From an uncultured Flavonifractor sp. (GTDB lineage: Bacteria > Bacillota > Clostridia > Oscillospirales > Oscillospiraceae): a stretch of DNA of 62,590 bases. Position numbers and translations under genes: made by a program. This document shows positions 52,206-60,949 of this stretch, in pieces; the first letter of the stretch is position 1, and every line of letters begins with the position of its first letter. The notes beneath the pieces were generated by a model. That model saw nothing but the letters and a program-made list of their open reading frames with translations, made no database searches and was not told the origin of the DNA. The DNA is taken from the NCBI GenBank assembly GCA_944385625.1, contig CALWXZ010000002.1, forward strand, positions 1 through 62,590, written 5' to 3'.

Positions 52206-53540
52206 TTACTCCATGACTGTGACAGATACCTCAAATTCACCGTTCATCTCGGACAGAAGCTCCAGACCGGAGATCACCCGACCCATGGGAACCAAGCCGG
52301 AGGAGCTGCCGGCGTCTCCATAGAAAATGGCCAGATTGCCCCAGGGCTCATACAGCGTCACATCACCCACCTGGGGATCATAGCTGGCAGGAGCGTCCGC
52401 GGTGGACAGATCCTGGGGCAGGTAGCTGATTTTCTCCGCACCCGCATAGTCCTCAAAGGTAAGGGTGGCAGGCAGCATGGTGAGGAAGTCCCGGGTGGTG
52501 GCATTGTCCTCCAGAGCGATGATTGCCTCGCCGCCATCAAAGGTCAGGCGGAGCTGGGTCTGGGTATTTCCGAAATCGGTCACGGCTTCGGGAAGATCCA
52601 GTCCCTCTACCCAGGAGGCTACGGTTTCCTGGGACGCGCTGCCGCTAAAGCGCTGGCCAGACAGCCAGTTGGCATTGGGAGCCAGGGACTGGAGATTGGC
52701 AGCACTGGAACCGATACCGCTGGAGCCGGAGGTGCAGAAGGGCACGATGGTCACGCCGTCAAAGTCATAGCTCTCCAGGAAGGTGTGCATGATCTTGGGC
52801 GCCTGGCCCCACCAGATGGGGTAGCCCAGGAATATCACATCGTAGTCTTCCATATTTTCCACGCTGCCCGAAATAGCGGGCCGGGCATTGGGGTCGTTCT
52901 GTTCCTGGTTGGCCCGGCAGTCGCCATTGCTGTAGTTCAGGTCTTCGCTTGTGTAGGGGTCTTCCGGAACGATCTCATAGAGATCCGCATCCAGAATCGT
53001 CTGAATGTGCTGGGCGATGTTCTCCGTGTTGCCGGTGGCAGAAAAATAGGCAACCAGCATTTCACCGCCTTCCGGCTCAGGCTCGGGCGTGACAGTCCCC
53101 TGCGCGTCCTGGTGATAGCGGGTCAGAATGGTGGCCAATTGCGCCCGGGAGGCCTGACCCTGGGGCTGGAAGCGGTTTGCGCCCACACCGCCCATATAAC
53201 CGTTGATTCTGGCCCAATCCACCGCCGCACTGGCCCAGGAGGCAATGCTGCTCTCATCGGCAAAATCTGAACCGGCATTGGCGGAGGGGCTGCCGGAATA
53301 CCGCCACAGCATGGTGGCCATCATGGCCCGGGTTGTGGTGGTGTCCGGGGAGAAGGTGGTTGTGCTTGTGCCGGCCATCAGGCCGTTGTCCCGGCAGTAG
53401 ACCACAAATTCGGCGTACCAGGCGTCCGCCGCCACATCGGAAAAGCCGGTATCCTCCACCGCAGCGTACGCTGGGATGGAGAGGCTCAATGCCAGCGCCA
53501 GGGACAGAAACAAAGTCCATACTCGCTTTAGATTTCTCAT
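52206..53540 (-). CDS. Secreted S-layer-homology/flavodoxin/cyclophilin-like fusion protein
   Basis: Exported multidomain protein (444 aa). Residues 1-26 are a Sec signal (cleavage near AYA), about 30-145 hold two SLH repeats (FSDVAADAWYAEFVVYCRDNG and SWASAAVDWARINGYMGG) that bind cell-wall polymer, then comes a Glu/Pro linker. Residues about 160-315 are a flavodoxin with the FMN loop SATGNTE and the YPIWWGQAP segment. About 325-440 resembles a bacterial cyclophilin-like fold (GGEAIIALEDNATTRDFLTMLP, EPWGNLAIFYGD). A flavodoxin outside the membrane is unusual. Its start overlaps the stop of the membrane gene at 53537 by four bases; GAGGAGG precedes the ATG. Confidence 0.85.
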   Translation of the reverse strand: MRNLKRVWTLFLSLALALSLSIPAYAAVEDTGFSDVAADAWYAEFVVYCRDNGLMAGTSTTTFSPDTTTTRAMMATMLWRYSGSPSANAGSDFADESSIASWASAAVDWARINGYMGGVGANRFQPQGQASRAQLATILTRYHQDAQGTVTPEPEPEGGEMLVAYFSATGNTENIAQHIQTILDADLYEIVPEDPYTSEDLNYSNGDCRANQEQNDPNARPAISGSVENMEDYDVIFLGYPIWWGQAPKIMHTFLESYDFDGVTIVPFCTSGSSGIGSSAANLQSLAPNANWLSGQRFSGSASQETVASWVEGLDLPEAVTDFGNTQTQLRLTFDGGEAIIALEDNATTRDFLTMLPATLTFEDYAGAEKISYLPQDLSTADAPASYDPQVGDVTLYEPWGNLAIFYGDAGSSSGLVPMGRVISGLELLSEMNGEFEVSVTVME

Positions 53541-54220
53541 GGTTTTCCTCCTCGTTTGTGAAATAATTTACTTGCGTAGTGAGCGAAAAAGACAAGCAGC
53601 CCTATCATGGCCAGATATTCCGCCAAAAACGGAAGGGGCGGCTGCTCATAATCAAAAAATACAAACCTGGTGCGCAGAAAAAGATAGTCCACCAATCGGT
53701 GTTTTACAAACGCAGTGACGCCCCAAGCTGCTATGGCTACAGCCAACAGTCTCAGCGCCGTGGTACGCAGAGGGGATGAAACCTGTATGCCTGCCGCTTT
53801 GCGGATCATGCCCAGAATCATTTCCCAATGAAGCCCCAAATGAAGAGACATCAGGATAAAACTCCAGTAGACGCAGACCATGTGGGCAAGCCTTGCCAGA
53901 GACATTCCACCTTGGATGGGCAGGAAGGCGAATACATACTGACTCATGACGATACCGCTGACCATACAGCCCAGAATGGCCAGCAATACCAGCGCCGCCA
54001 GGACAACCTGCACCACCCGATAGGGGGTGTAACGCCCCCGGCCGAGCTTCCGAATCCAGGGAAGGTTCAGGATATGGTGGAGGATGAACAGCACCAGGGT
54101 TCCCGCACCGATCCACTCATGGTACTGCTGCCCGGTGAGCATGAAGGACATGAGTCCCAGCAGGCACACCGTCATCAGCAGATCCACAGCCATACGCAGG
54201 ATCAGTTTCTTGTTTCCCAT
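53537..54220 (-). CDS. DUF4405/cytochrome b-like membrane protein
   Basis: Integral membrane protein (227 aa) with about five helices: a DUF4405-type cytochrome-b-like bundle (MTVCLLGLMSFMLTG, HEWIGAGTLVLFILHHILN) and a second part with HMVCVYWSFILMSLHLGLHWEMI. The paired histidines (HEW, HHILN, HMV, HLGLHW) could ligate two hemes. The first ATG after the upstream stop, at 54220, is used because the longer frame lies inside the aldo/keto reductase gene. It could pass electrons across the membrane to the external flavodoxins of this operon. Confidence 0.75.
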   Translation of the reverse strand: MGNKKLILRMAVDLLMTVCLLGLMSFMLTGQQYHEWIGAGTLVLFILHHILNLPWIRKLGRGRYTPYRVVQVVLAALVLLAILGCMVSGIVMSQYVFAFLPIQGGMSLARLAHMVCVYWSFILMSLHLGLHWEMILGMIRKAAGIQVSSPLRTTALRLLAVAIAAWGVTAFVKHRLVDYLFLRTRFVFFDYEQPPLPFLAEYLAMIGLLVFFAHYASKLFHKRGGKP

Positions 54221-54224
54221 AGGC

Positions 54225-55178
54225 TTATACCATGGGCGCTTCCCAGGAACCGCGGGTGTCAACGCCCGCATCCGCAGCCAACTGCTCCAGATGACCGACC
54301 TCCTCGGCGGTCAAGTCAATACCGGCGGCAGCGGCGGCCTCGGTCACATGGCGGGGCTTGGTCACACCGATGAGGGGAATGGCCCCCTTGGCGACGGCCC
54401 AGGCGATGGCGATCTGGGGGACAGAGGCACTGTATTTCTGGCCCATCTGTGCCATAGCTGCCGTCAATTTCTCCAGCTGAGGCAGAAGGGGGTTGTAGGT
54501 CTCCGCCCGCTGGCTTCCCTGGGGCAGAGGGTGGGCGGTATCATACTTGCCGGAGAGGGCCCCCTGCTCCAGCACCATGTAGGCAAAGAAGTCCATGCCC
54601 TGCTCCCGGCAGTAGTCCAGAATCCCGGCCCGCTCTGAGGAGCGGTACAGGAGGCTATAGTGGTTCTGCACGGCGGAGAGCTTCACGCCGCCCTGGGCCA
54701 GGATCTCCTGGGCCCGCTTGATCTGCTCCAGATTGTGGTTGGACACGCCCACCCGGCGGACCTTCCCGCTTTTCACCAGAGGGATGAGGAAGGGCGTCCA
54801 GCGTTCCACATCGGCGGGATTGTGGATCCAGTAGATATCGATATAGTCCGTGCCCAGCCGCTCCAGGCTGCTCCGGCACATTTCATCTACCGGATCGGCG
54901 CTCTGTCCGGCGATTTGAGGGGTAAACTTGGTGGAGAGAATGATCTGCTCTCGGAGGCAGGTTTTTGCAAAGGTGCCCAAGATATCCTCAGAGGCGCCCA
55001 TGCCGTACACCACGGCGGTATCCCACAGGTTGAGGCCCTGCTCCATGGCAGCGTCAAAGACCGGTTTCAAATCCTCCCCGCTGAGGTGATTGCCAAAGAC
55101 CTGGTCGCCCCCCACGGCGCCGGTTCCCCAGGACCAGGTACCCAAAGCCACAGCGGGCATCTGCTTGTTGTGTTCCAT
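54225..55178 (-). CDS. Aldo/keto reductase
   Basis: NADPH-type (beta/alpha)8 oxidoreductase (317 aa). The catalytic Asp and Tyr lie in NLWDTAVVYG, the lysine in LSTKFT and the histidine in YWIHNPAD; GVSNHN and the coenzyme end IPLIGVTKPRHV are intact. ATG 55178 has AAAGGAGAAAC upstream and is preferred to an in-frame start 15 codons earlier. It is in the flavodoxin operon, and a second AKR lies in the divergent unit at 59700. Confidence 0.9.
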   Translation of the reverse strand: MEHNKQMPAVALGTWSWGTGAVGGDQVFGNHLSGEDLKPVFDAAMEQGLNLWDTAVVYGMGASEDILGTFAKTCLREQIILSTKFTPQIAGQSADPVDEMCRSSLERLGTDYIDIYWIHNPADVERWTPFLIPLVKSGKVRRVGVSNHNLEQIKRAQEILAQGGVKLSAVQNHYSLLYRSSERAGILDYCREQGMDFFAYMVLEQGALSGKYDTAHPLPQGSQRAETYNPLLPQLEKLTAAMAQMGQKYSASVPQIAIAWAVAKGAIPLIGVTKPRHVTEAAAAAGIDLTAEEVGHLEQLAADAGVDTRGSWEAPMV

Positions 55179-55198
55179 CGTCTGTTTCTCCTTTTCAA

Positions 55199-55744
55199 TC
55201 ACTGTTTGTTCAGGTTCATACACTTGCCCAGCACCTCGCCGGTCTTGAGGTACTCGTAGGTGGGCATCTCAAAGAGCACCGGCTTGAGAGCATGATAGTT
55301 GAGTTTGCCGTCCTCGTTCAGCGCCGACTCATCGGCGTAGGTAGCGGCAATTTTACAGATGAAGGACTCAAAGCCACGGGTCATATACACATCCTCCACG
55401 GCGCAGGCCATGGACACAGGAGCATCCGCGATGATGGGAGCTCCGCCTTCCCCGATGGAGTAGTCAAACACCCCGCTTTTATCGGTCTTGCTGCCGCTGA
55501 CAGAACCAACATAATCCGCCTTGGGCAGCAGAGCCTCGTCCACGATATTGATGGAAAGGGTGTTCATCTTCCGGATTCCGGTATTGCTGTAATGGTTGGA
55601 GGCCATGCTGACCATGACCAGGTCGTGGCCAATGATGCCCAGGTGGCCCACCAGGGTCCAGTTGGGTTTGCCGTCCACCATGGTGCCCACCACCACAAGA
55701 GGCGTGGGATAGAGGGCCAGAACATTTCCGATATTCTTTTTCAT
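55199..55744 (-). CDS. Flavoredoxin-like flavin reductase
   Basis: FMN-binding split-barrel protein (181 aa) of the flavin reductase/flavoredoxin family. The pattern is YPTPLVVVGTMVDGKPNWTLVGHLGIIG, MVSMASNHYSNTGIRK and NIVDEALLPKADYVG. Relatives shuttle electrons in anaerobes. It is the fourth gene of the operon, 14 bases after the flavodoxin lipoprotein gene, with AAGGAGG before its ATG. Confidence 0.88.
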   Translation of the reverse strand: MKKNIGNVLALYPTPLVVVGTMVDGKPNWTLVGHLGIIGHDLVMVSMASNHYSNTGIRKMNTLSINIVDEALLPKADYVGSVSGSKTDKSGVFDYSIGEGGAPIIADAPVSMACAVEDVYMTRGFESFICKIAATYADESALNEDGKLNYHALKPVLFEMPTYEYLKTGEVLGKCMNLNKQ

Positions 55745-55758
55745 GCTTGGTTTCCTCC

Positions 55759-56517
55759 TTAAAATTCCAGATTCAGTCCAGCCAGCCAGTCCTGCACAGC
55801 GGCTTGGGATTCATCCACCTCCGGGCGGTAGACGCCGATGGGCTCCAGAATCGCGGTATCCTCAGGCAGCGCGGCGGTCAGATCCCGGATTGTGCTGGAC
55901 AGGCCTCCTGTCCCGTGGGTCACAAAGGGCACCACGGTTTTTCCAGACCAGTCATACTCCTCTACAAAGGTCAGTACCGGCATGGGCAGGGTGTACCACC
56001 AGTTGGGGAACCCCAGAAAAACAATGTCGTAGTCGGCCATGTTCTCCACATGGGTGGCCAGGGCGGGCCGGGCGTTGTCCACCTTTTCCTCGGCCGCCCG
56101 ATCCAGACATTCGTCATAGTCGCTGGAGTAGGGCTCCTCCACTACGATGGAGTGGAGGTCACCGCCCACTGCCTCCTGAATCCAGGCGGCCAGCCTGGCG
56201 GCGTTGCCTGGGGCCAGAAGGCTGGCGGAGGTGGTGGCGTCCACATCCACACTGGATGGGTCCTCCACCACGGTGTTATCCGCCCAGGTGAAGTAGGCGA
56301 TGAGGATATGTTCTCCTTCCGTTTCCTCCTGGCCGGCAGGTTCCTGACTGCTGACCGGCTCGGATGGGTCAGGGAGGTTGGTGCCGGAGGGAGCCTGGGG
56401 AGTATGGATGTTCTCCTCTGAATCTACCGGCGGTGCGCTGCCGGTATCTCCGCCGCCGCAGGCGGCCAGTGGGAGGAGAAGAAGGGCTGAGAGGACAAGG
56501 GACGGCCATCGCTTCAT
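55759..56517 (-). CDS. Extracellular flavodoxin lipoprotein
   Basis: Lipoprotein (252 aa) with signal peptide and lipobox LPLAAC, a Pro/Glu/Ser-rich tether of about 45 residues, then a flavodoxin_4-like domain: HILIAYFTWADNT at the FMN loop, DYDIVFLGFPNWWYTLPMPV, VVPFVTHGTGGL. The loop WADNT differs from the S/TxTGxT consensus. It is predicted to be anchored on the outer face of the membrane. It belongs to the operon 57544-52206 with a second lipoprotein flavodoxin before it. Confidence 0.85.
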   Translation of the reverse strand: MKRWPSLVLSALLLLPLAACGGGDTGSAPPVDSEENIHTPQAPSGTNLPDPSEPVSSQEPAGQEETEGEHILIAYFTWADNTVVEDPSSVDVDATTSASLLAPGNAARLAAWIQEAVGGDLHSIVVEEPYSSDYDECLDRAAEEKVDNARPALATHVENMADYDIVFLGFPNWWYTLPMPVLTFVEEYDWSGKTVVPFVTHGTGGLSSTIRDLTAALPEDTAILEPIGVYRPEVDESQAAVQDWLAGLNLEF

Positions 56518-56540
56518 AAGCTCACTGCTCCTTTCTGAAC

Positions 56541-57176
56541 TCAGAGATCAAGACCCAGGCTGTCCACCCACTGGGCCACTTCATCCTGGCCGGCCCCACT
56601 GTCAAACCGCTGGCCGTCCAGCCACTGGGCGTTTTCTGTCAGCTCATGCAGAGCGTCGGCACTGGAGCCGATGCTGCTGGAGCCGGAGGTGCAGAAGGGA
56701 ACGATGGTGGCGTCGCCGAAGTCACAGCGCTCCAGGAAGGTGTAAATTACTTTGGGCGCCTGGCCCCACCAGATGGGGTAGCCCAGGAACACCACATCGT
56801 AGTTCTCAGGCTGTTCCAGGGTGCCGGTGATGGCGGGCCGGGCGGCAGGGTCATTCTGCTCCTGATTGGCCCGGCAGCTGTCATTGCTGTAATTGAGATC
56901 CTCATCGGTGTACGGCACTTCCGGAACGATCTCATAGAGATCGGCATCCAGGACGCTCTGGAGGTGCTGGGCAATGCCCTCGGTGTTGCCGGTGGCGGAG
57001 AAGTAAGCCACCAGTACGCCGCCTTCCACCGTTTGCTCGCCGGATTCGCCTGCCTCCGGCGTGGAGGAAGCGGGAGGGGTAGACTGGTCGGGGTTGCTCT
57101 GGGTCCCCGGTCCTCCGCAGGCCGTCAGGGCACAGGCAAGAGCCAAAGCGGTCATCAGTGCGAACAGTCGTTTCAT
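56541..57176 (-). CDS. Extracellular flavodoxin lipoprotein
   Basis: Lipoprotein (211 aa) with lipobox ALTAC, a Ser/Thr/Pro/Glu tether of about 30 residues and a flavodoxin domain with the FMN loop SATGNTEGIAQH, DLYEIVPEVPYTDEDLNYSN and GYPIWWGQAPKVIYTFLE. The domain is closely similar, through long stretches, to that of the S-layer protein at 52206 (both have NSxxCRANQEQNDP-like and FCTSGSSxIGSSA segments), so the two arose by duplication with a change of anchor. Confidence 0.88.
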   Translation of the reverse strand: MKRLFALMTALALACALTACGGPGTQSNPDQSTPPASSTPEAGESGEQTVEGGVLVAYFSATGNTEGIAQHLQSVLDADLYEIVPEVPYTDEDLNYSNDSCRANQEQNDPAARPAITGTLEQPENYDVVFLGYPIWWGQAPKVIYTFLERCDFGDATIVPFCTSGSSSIGSSADALHELTENAQWLDGQRFDSGAGQDEVAQWVDSLGLDL

Positions 57177-57193
57177 TTCATGGTACCTCCTCT

Positions 57194-57544
57194 TTATCTC
57201 TGTGTTTTTTTGATTTCATGGCGCAGGTAATCCAGCCGCTGGAGCTGGCGCTCCTTGAAGTGGATCTCCTCCAGGGCGGAAGATCGCTTTTCCTCCAACA
57301 TTTTGAGACGCTGCCGCTCCGTGTGGGGCTGCTCCAGGAGCAGGCGCATATAGGTCTCCACCTCCGGGGTGGTAAATCCCAGATCGTGGAGCGTCATAAT
57401 GGTGCTCAGTCTCTCCAGATCCGTGTCGTCGTACTGCCAGACTCCCATTACCTCTTTCACCGCTCCGCACAGTCCCCAGCTCTCATATTCGCTCAGGATG
57501 TGCATGGGGATCTGGTATCGCTCGCTTGCCTCCTGCTTGGTCAT
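57194..57544 (-). CDS. MerR-family transcriptional regulator
   Basis: Small regulator (116 aa) with a MerR-type winged helix (SERYQIPMHILSEYESWGLCGAV, YDDTDLERLSTIMTLHDLGFTTPEVETYM) and a C-terminal coiled coil (LKMLEEKRSSALEEIHFKERQLQRL). There are no cysteines arranged for metal binding. ATG 57544 follows GGAGG. It is the first gene of the flavodoxin operon and most likely autoregulates it. An inverted repeat lies 20 bases before its start. Confidence 0.85.
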   Translation of the reverse strand: MTKQEASERYQIPMHILSEYESWGLCGAVKEVMGVWQYDDTDLERLSTIMTLHDLGFTTPEVETYMRLLLEQPHTERQRLKMLEEKRSSALEEIHFKERQLQRLDYLRHEIKKTQR

Positions 57545-57564
57545 ATTACAACCTCCAAAATAGA

Positions 57565-57596
57565 AATGCAGATGTCCCTCTCTGGACATCTGCATT
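57565..57596. promoter_or_regulatory. Inverted repeat between lysR and merR: operator or terminator
   Basis: AATGCAGATGTCC/GGACATCTGCATT, a perfect 13-bp repeat around CTCTCT, lies between the lysR stop and the merR start. On the minus strand it is followed by TCTATTTT. It could end the lysR transcript or be the MerR operator; the sequence does not decide. Confidence 0.5.
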
Positions 57597-57649
57597 GTAA
57601 ATCAAACTTTTTACTATGTCTAATGCTTATTTTCTTTATTCAAAAATGC

Positions 57650-58516
57650 CTATTGAACATTTTTGATATGCTGATGGAAGGCCACCATTGCCGGCGTCAG
57701 TACCTGATCCTTCTTCCAGACCAAGACGGTTCCTGTATTCATGGTCGGAAAAAGGGGCAAAAATCGGAGATTGTCAAAGGCAAAATTCAAGTCAAAGCTC
57801 AGAGCAGTTCCCACGCCGTAGCGTACCATGTTGGCCGCGTTGAGGATCAGGTTAAAGGTGGCGGCAATTTGCAGCCGCTCCCATCGGTTACCAAACCAGT
57901 TGGCTAACTCCCGCTGCACACTCTCACGGCCGCTAATAATCAACGGAACTCGTTCCAAATCGTCGGGTGTAACCGAGTCCAGCTTGGCAAGGGGAGAGTC
58001 CAGGCGCACAAGGACTCCCCAACGATCACGCTCTTTCATTCGACAGAATGCATATCGCCCTACATCCACTGGTTCTGTCAGGAGACCCATATCTAAAAGG
58101 CCCGTGTCCAGCCGCTCCTTCACATCATCGGCGTTGGCGCTGAAAATTCGGAAGGTGACCTTCGGGTAGCGTTCCCGGAAAGAAACAATGGCGCGAGAGA
58201 GGAAAGACATACTCCGGGTCTCTCCTGCGCCAATGGCGATTTCACCCATCAACTCCGTTTCGCGCATGGTAAACTCCCGGGTTGTCTTTTCTGCAAGATC
58301 CACCAGCTCCTGGGCCCGGCGGCGCAGCAGCATTCCATCCTCCGTCAGTACAATGTGATAGCGGCTGCGGCGAAAGAGCTGTACCCCCAGTTCCTCCTCC
58401 AGCTGCATCAGCTGCCGGGAGAGGGTGGGCTGGGTCAGGTGGAGCAGGGCCGCCGCCTTGGTGATGTTTTCCTCCCGGGCCACCGCCAGAAAATATTTCA
58501 AAACCCGAAGTTCCAT
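57650..58516 (-). CDS. LysR-family transcriptional regulator
   Basis: LysR-type regulator (288 aa). The N-terminal winged helix reads YFLAVAREENITKAAALLHLTQPTLSRQ, and the rest is the periplasmic-binding-like effector domain (EIAIGAGETRSMSFLSRAIV, DMGLLTEPVDV). It is divergent from the flavodoxin/aldo-keto reductase unit starting at 58662, which it probably controls from the 145-bp spacer; a T-N11-A type site was not pinned down. Confidence 0.92.
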   Translation of the reverse strand: MELRVLKYFLAVAREENITKAAALLHLTQPTLSRQLMQLEEELGVQLFRRSRYHIVLTEDGMLLRRRAQELVDLAEKTTREFTMRETELMGEIAIGAGETRSMSFLSRAIVSFRERYPKVTFRIFSANADDVKERLDTGLLDMGLLTEPVDVGRYAFCRMKERDRWGVLVRLDSPLAKLDSVTPDDLERVPLIISGRESVQRELANWFGNRWERLQIAATFNLILNAANMVRYGVGTALSFDLNFAFDNLRFLPLFPTMNTGTVLVWKKDQVLTPAMVAFHQHIKNVQ

Positions 58517-58661
58517 GGTCCCGCCTCCTTTTTTTCATCGTATCATATCCATCCTCATCCGGCAACATAAAAATGCCTTGAAAGTATATTTCTAAATAGG
58601 AAATGAGCATTTTACATTTTTAGATTATGGACTTACAATGAGGGCAAAGGAGGAATCCAGA

Positions 58662-59201
58662 ATGCGTATTTTGATGATCGAGAGCAGCCCCCACAAGCAC
58701 GGCTCCTCCAATCTGTTGGCGGAGCGGTTTATGGAGGGAGCGAAAGAGGCGGGCCACCAGGTGGCGGTCTTTGACGCAGCCCGGGCGAATCTCCATCCCT
58801 GTCTGGGTTGTGATGCCTGCGGCATGGCGGGACCCTGCGTACAAAAAGACGACATGGCGATCCTGCGGGAGAAACTCCTGGAGACGGATATGGCTGTGTT
58901 TGTCACGCCGCTTTACTACTTTGGTATGTCTGCTCAACTGAAAATGGTCATCGACCGATTTTACAGTTTCACCGGAAAACTATCCTCCCGCAAATTAAAG
59001 ACGGCTCTCATTGCCGCCGCTTGGGACAGCAACGACTGGACCATGCAGGATTTGTCCGCTCACTATCAGACCCTGTGCCGGTATATGAACTTCCGGGATC
59101 AGGGTATGATCCTTGGGACCGGCTGCGGCTCCGTGTCCATGACGAAACAAAGCCCATTTTTGGACCAGGCCTATAAACTGGGAAAATCCCTGAAAGAATA
59201 A
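58662..59201 (+). CDS. NADPH-dependent FMN reductase/flavodoxin-like oxidoreductase
   Basis: Flavodoxin-fold NAD(P)H:flavin oxidoreductase (179 aa). RILMIESSPHKHGSSNLLAERF is the FMN phosphate loop, and HPCLGCDACGMAGPCVQKDDM the cysteine-rich loop of iron-sulfur-flavoprotein-like members; VTPLYYFGMSAQLKMVIDRFY follows. ATG 58662 has AAAGGAGG eight bases upstream. It starts a three-gene unit divergent from lysR. Confidence 0.9.
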   Translation: MRILMIESSPHKHGSSNLLAERFMEGAKEAGHQVAVFDAARANLHPCLGCDACGMAGPCVQKDDMAILREKLLETDMAVFVTPLYYFGMSAQLKMVIDRFYSFTGKLSSRKLKTALIAAAWDSNDWTMQDLSAHYQTLCRYMNFRDQGMILGTGCGSVSMTKQSPFLDQAYKLGKSLKE

Positions 59202-59213
59202 GGAGGTTATTCT

Positions 59214-59690
59214 ATGAAAACATTGGTTGCTTATTTCTCCGCCAGCGGTACTACGGCCAAGGCGGCAAAGGCCCTGGCAAATGCCGCAGGCTCTGATCTT
59301 TATGAAATTAAACCCGCAATTCCCTATACAAGTGCAGACCTAAACTGGATGGATAAGCACTCCCGCAGCAGCGTGGAGATGAACGACAAGCATTCCCGCC
59401 CGGCACTGGCGGATACAGCCGCCCCTGTAGCCGAACATGATGTAATTTTTCTGGGCTTCCCCATCTGGTGGTACACAGCTCCCACCATTGTTAATACCTT
59501 TCTGGAGAACTACGACTTTACCGGCAAGACCATCGTCCTCTTTGCTACCTCTGGCGGCAGCGGACTTGGACGGTCGGCGGCAGGTCTGCGTCCCAGCGCA
59601 CCCGGCGCTAAAATTGTGGACGGACGAGTGCTCAATGGCCGGCTTTCGGAAGAAGCGTTGATGTCTTGGATCAAAAATTTGAAACTGTGA
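59214..59690 (+). CDS. Cytoplasmic flavodoxin
   Basis: Flavodoxin (158 aa) with no signal peptide. It carries TLVAYFSASGTTAKAAK (FMN loop), FLGFPIWWYTAPTIVNTFLE and LFATSGGSGLG. It resembles the flavodoxin domains of the lipoproteins on the other strand, so it may be their intracellular counterpart. AAGGAGG precedes the ATG, 12 bases after the reductase gene. Confidence 0.92.
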   Translation: MKTLVAYFSASGTTAKAAKALANAAGSDLYEIKPAIPYTSADLNWMDKHSRSSVEMNDKHSRPALADTAAPVAEHDVIFLGFPIWWYTAPTIVNTFLENYDFTGKTIVLFATSGGSGLGRSAAGLRPSAPGAKIVDGRVLNGRLSEEALMSWIKNLKL

Positions 59691-59699
59691 GGTTTTGAT

Positions 59700-60737
59700 A
59701 TGGACTATACGAAATTAGGTAATTCCGATCTAAATGTCTCCCGAATCTGTATGGGCTGTATGGGTTTTGGAGACGCTCAAAACGGCCAGCACTCCTGGAC
59801 TATTGACGAGGCTCATTCCAGGGAGATCATTAAGCGCGGCCTGGAGCTGGGTGTCAATTTCTTCGACACCGCCATCGGTTACCAGAGCGGAACCAGTGAG
59901 CAGTATGTGGGCCGGGCCCTTCGGGATTTTGCCAAACGGGACGAAGTGGTGGTGGCCACCAAGTTTCTTCCTCGTACCAATGAGGAAATCGCAGAGGGCA
60001 TCAGTGGCCAGGAGCATATCCGACGGATGCTGGACAAGAGCCTTCAGAACCTGGGAATGGACCATGTAGACCTCTACATCTACCATATGTGGGATCATCA
60101 GACCCCTCTCTATGAAATCATGGAGGGGCTGAACAACGCCGTGAAAGCCGGTAAGACTCGCTACATCGGCATTTCCAACTGCTTTGCCTGGCAGCTTGCC
60201 AAGGCCAACGCCCTGGCGGAGAAAGAGAACTTTGCTAAATTTGTCTCCGTCCAGGGCCACTACAACCTGATTTTCCGGGAGGAGGAGCGGGAGATGGCTC
60301 CCTACTGCCGGGAGGAGAATATTGCCATGACGCCTTACAGTGCGCTGGCCGGCGGGCGGCTGTCCAAGCATCCCGGGGAGACCTCCAAGCGACTCCGGGA
60401 GGACAGTTACGCACAGTTGAAATATGGGGCAGCCCACGATCAGGACGCTCCCATTCTGGCGCGGGTGGCGGAGCTGGCTGACCGCCGGGGTGTTTCCATG
60501 ACAGAAATCTCTCTGGCGTGGCTGCTGACCAAGGTTACTGCTCCGGTGGTTGGGGCTACCAAACTGCACCATATCGAGGGGGCAGCCAAGGCGGTGGAGC
60601 TCACTCTGACAGCGGAAGAGTGTGCCTATCTGGAGGAACTCTATACCCCCCATCCTCTGGTGGGCGTCATGGCTCAGAATACGGCTGCGGAAGCGAAAAA
60701 GGATCATGTTTGGTCCGTGGGTGACCAGAGGATCTAA
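59700..60737 (+). CDS. Aldo/keto reductase
   Basis: AKR of 345 aa. The catalytic Asp and Tyr lie in NFFDTAIGYQSG, the lysine in VATKFL and the histidine in LYIYHMWD; GISNCFAWQLAKANA and the C-terminal APVVGATKLHHI (NADP site) are present. It ends the unit reductase-flavodoxin-AKR and is followed by a terminator. The substrate is unknown. Confidence 0.92.
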   Translation: MDYTKLGNSDLNVSRICMGCMGFGDAQNGQHSWTIDEAHSREIIKRGLELGVNFFDTAIGYQSGTSEQYVGRALRDFAKRDEVVVATKFLPRTNEEIAEGISGQEHIRRMLDKSLQNLGMDHVDLYIYHMWDHQTPLYEIMEGLNNAVKAGKTRYIGISNCFAWQLAKANALAEKENFAKFVSVQGHYNLIFREEEREMAPYCREENIAMTPYSALAGGRLSKHPGETSKRLREDSYAQLKYGAAHDQDAPILARVAELADRRGVSMTEISLAWLLTKVTAPVVGATKLHHIEGAAKAVELTLTAEECAYLEELYTPHPLVGVMAQNTAAEAKKDHVWSVGDQRI

Positions 60738-60817
60738 GACCGAAACTTCTTACAGGCTAAGTATTTTTGCGTTTTGAAAGGCTTTCCCTTATGTAAGCGT
60801 GTTCTACAAACACTTTT

Positions 60818-60859
60818 GACCACGGCAGGCTTATCGCTGGCCGTGGTCTTTTCTGTTTT
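60818..60859 (+). terminator. Rho-independent terminator
   Basis: Stem GACCACGGC/GCCGTGGTC (60818-60826 and 60840-60848) followed by TTTTCTGTTTT, 80 bases after the AKR stop. Confidence 0.85.
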
Positions 60860-60949
60860 GACATTCCACCCCATATTAAATTTTGCTATAGGCAGCTATA
60901 ACTAGATGAAAAGAGTTGCAGCAATTGTGCTAATTACAGACTATTCTGC

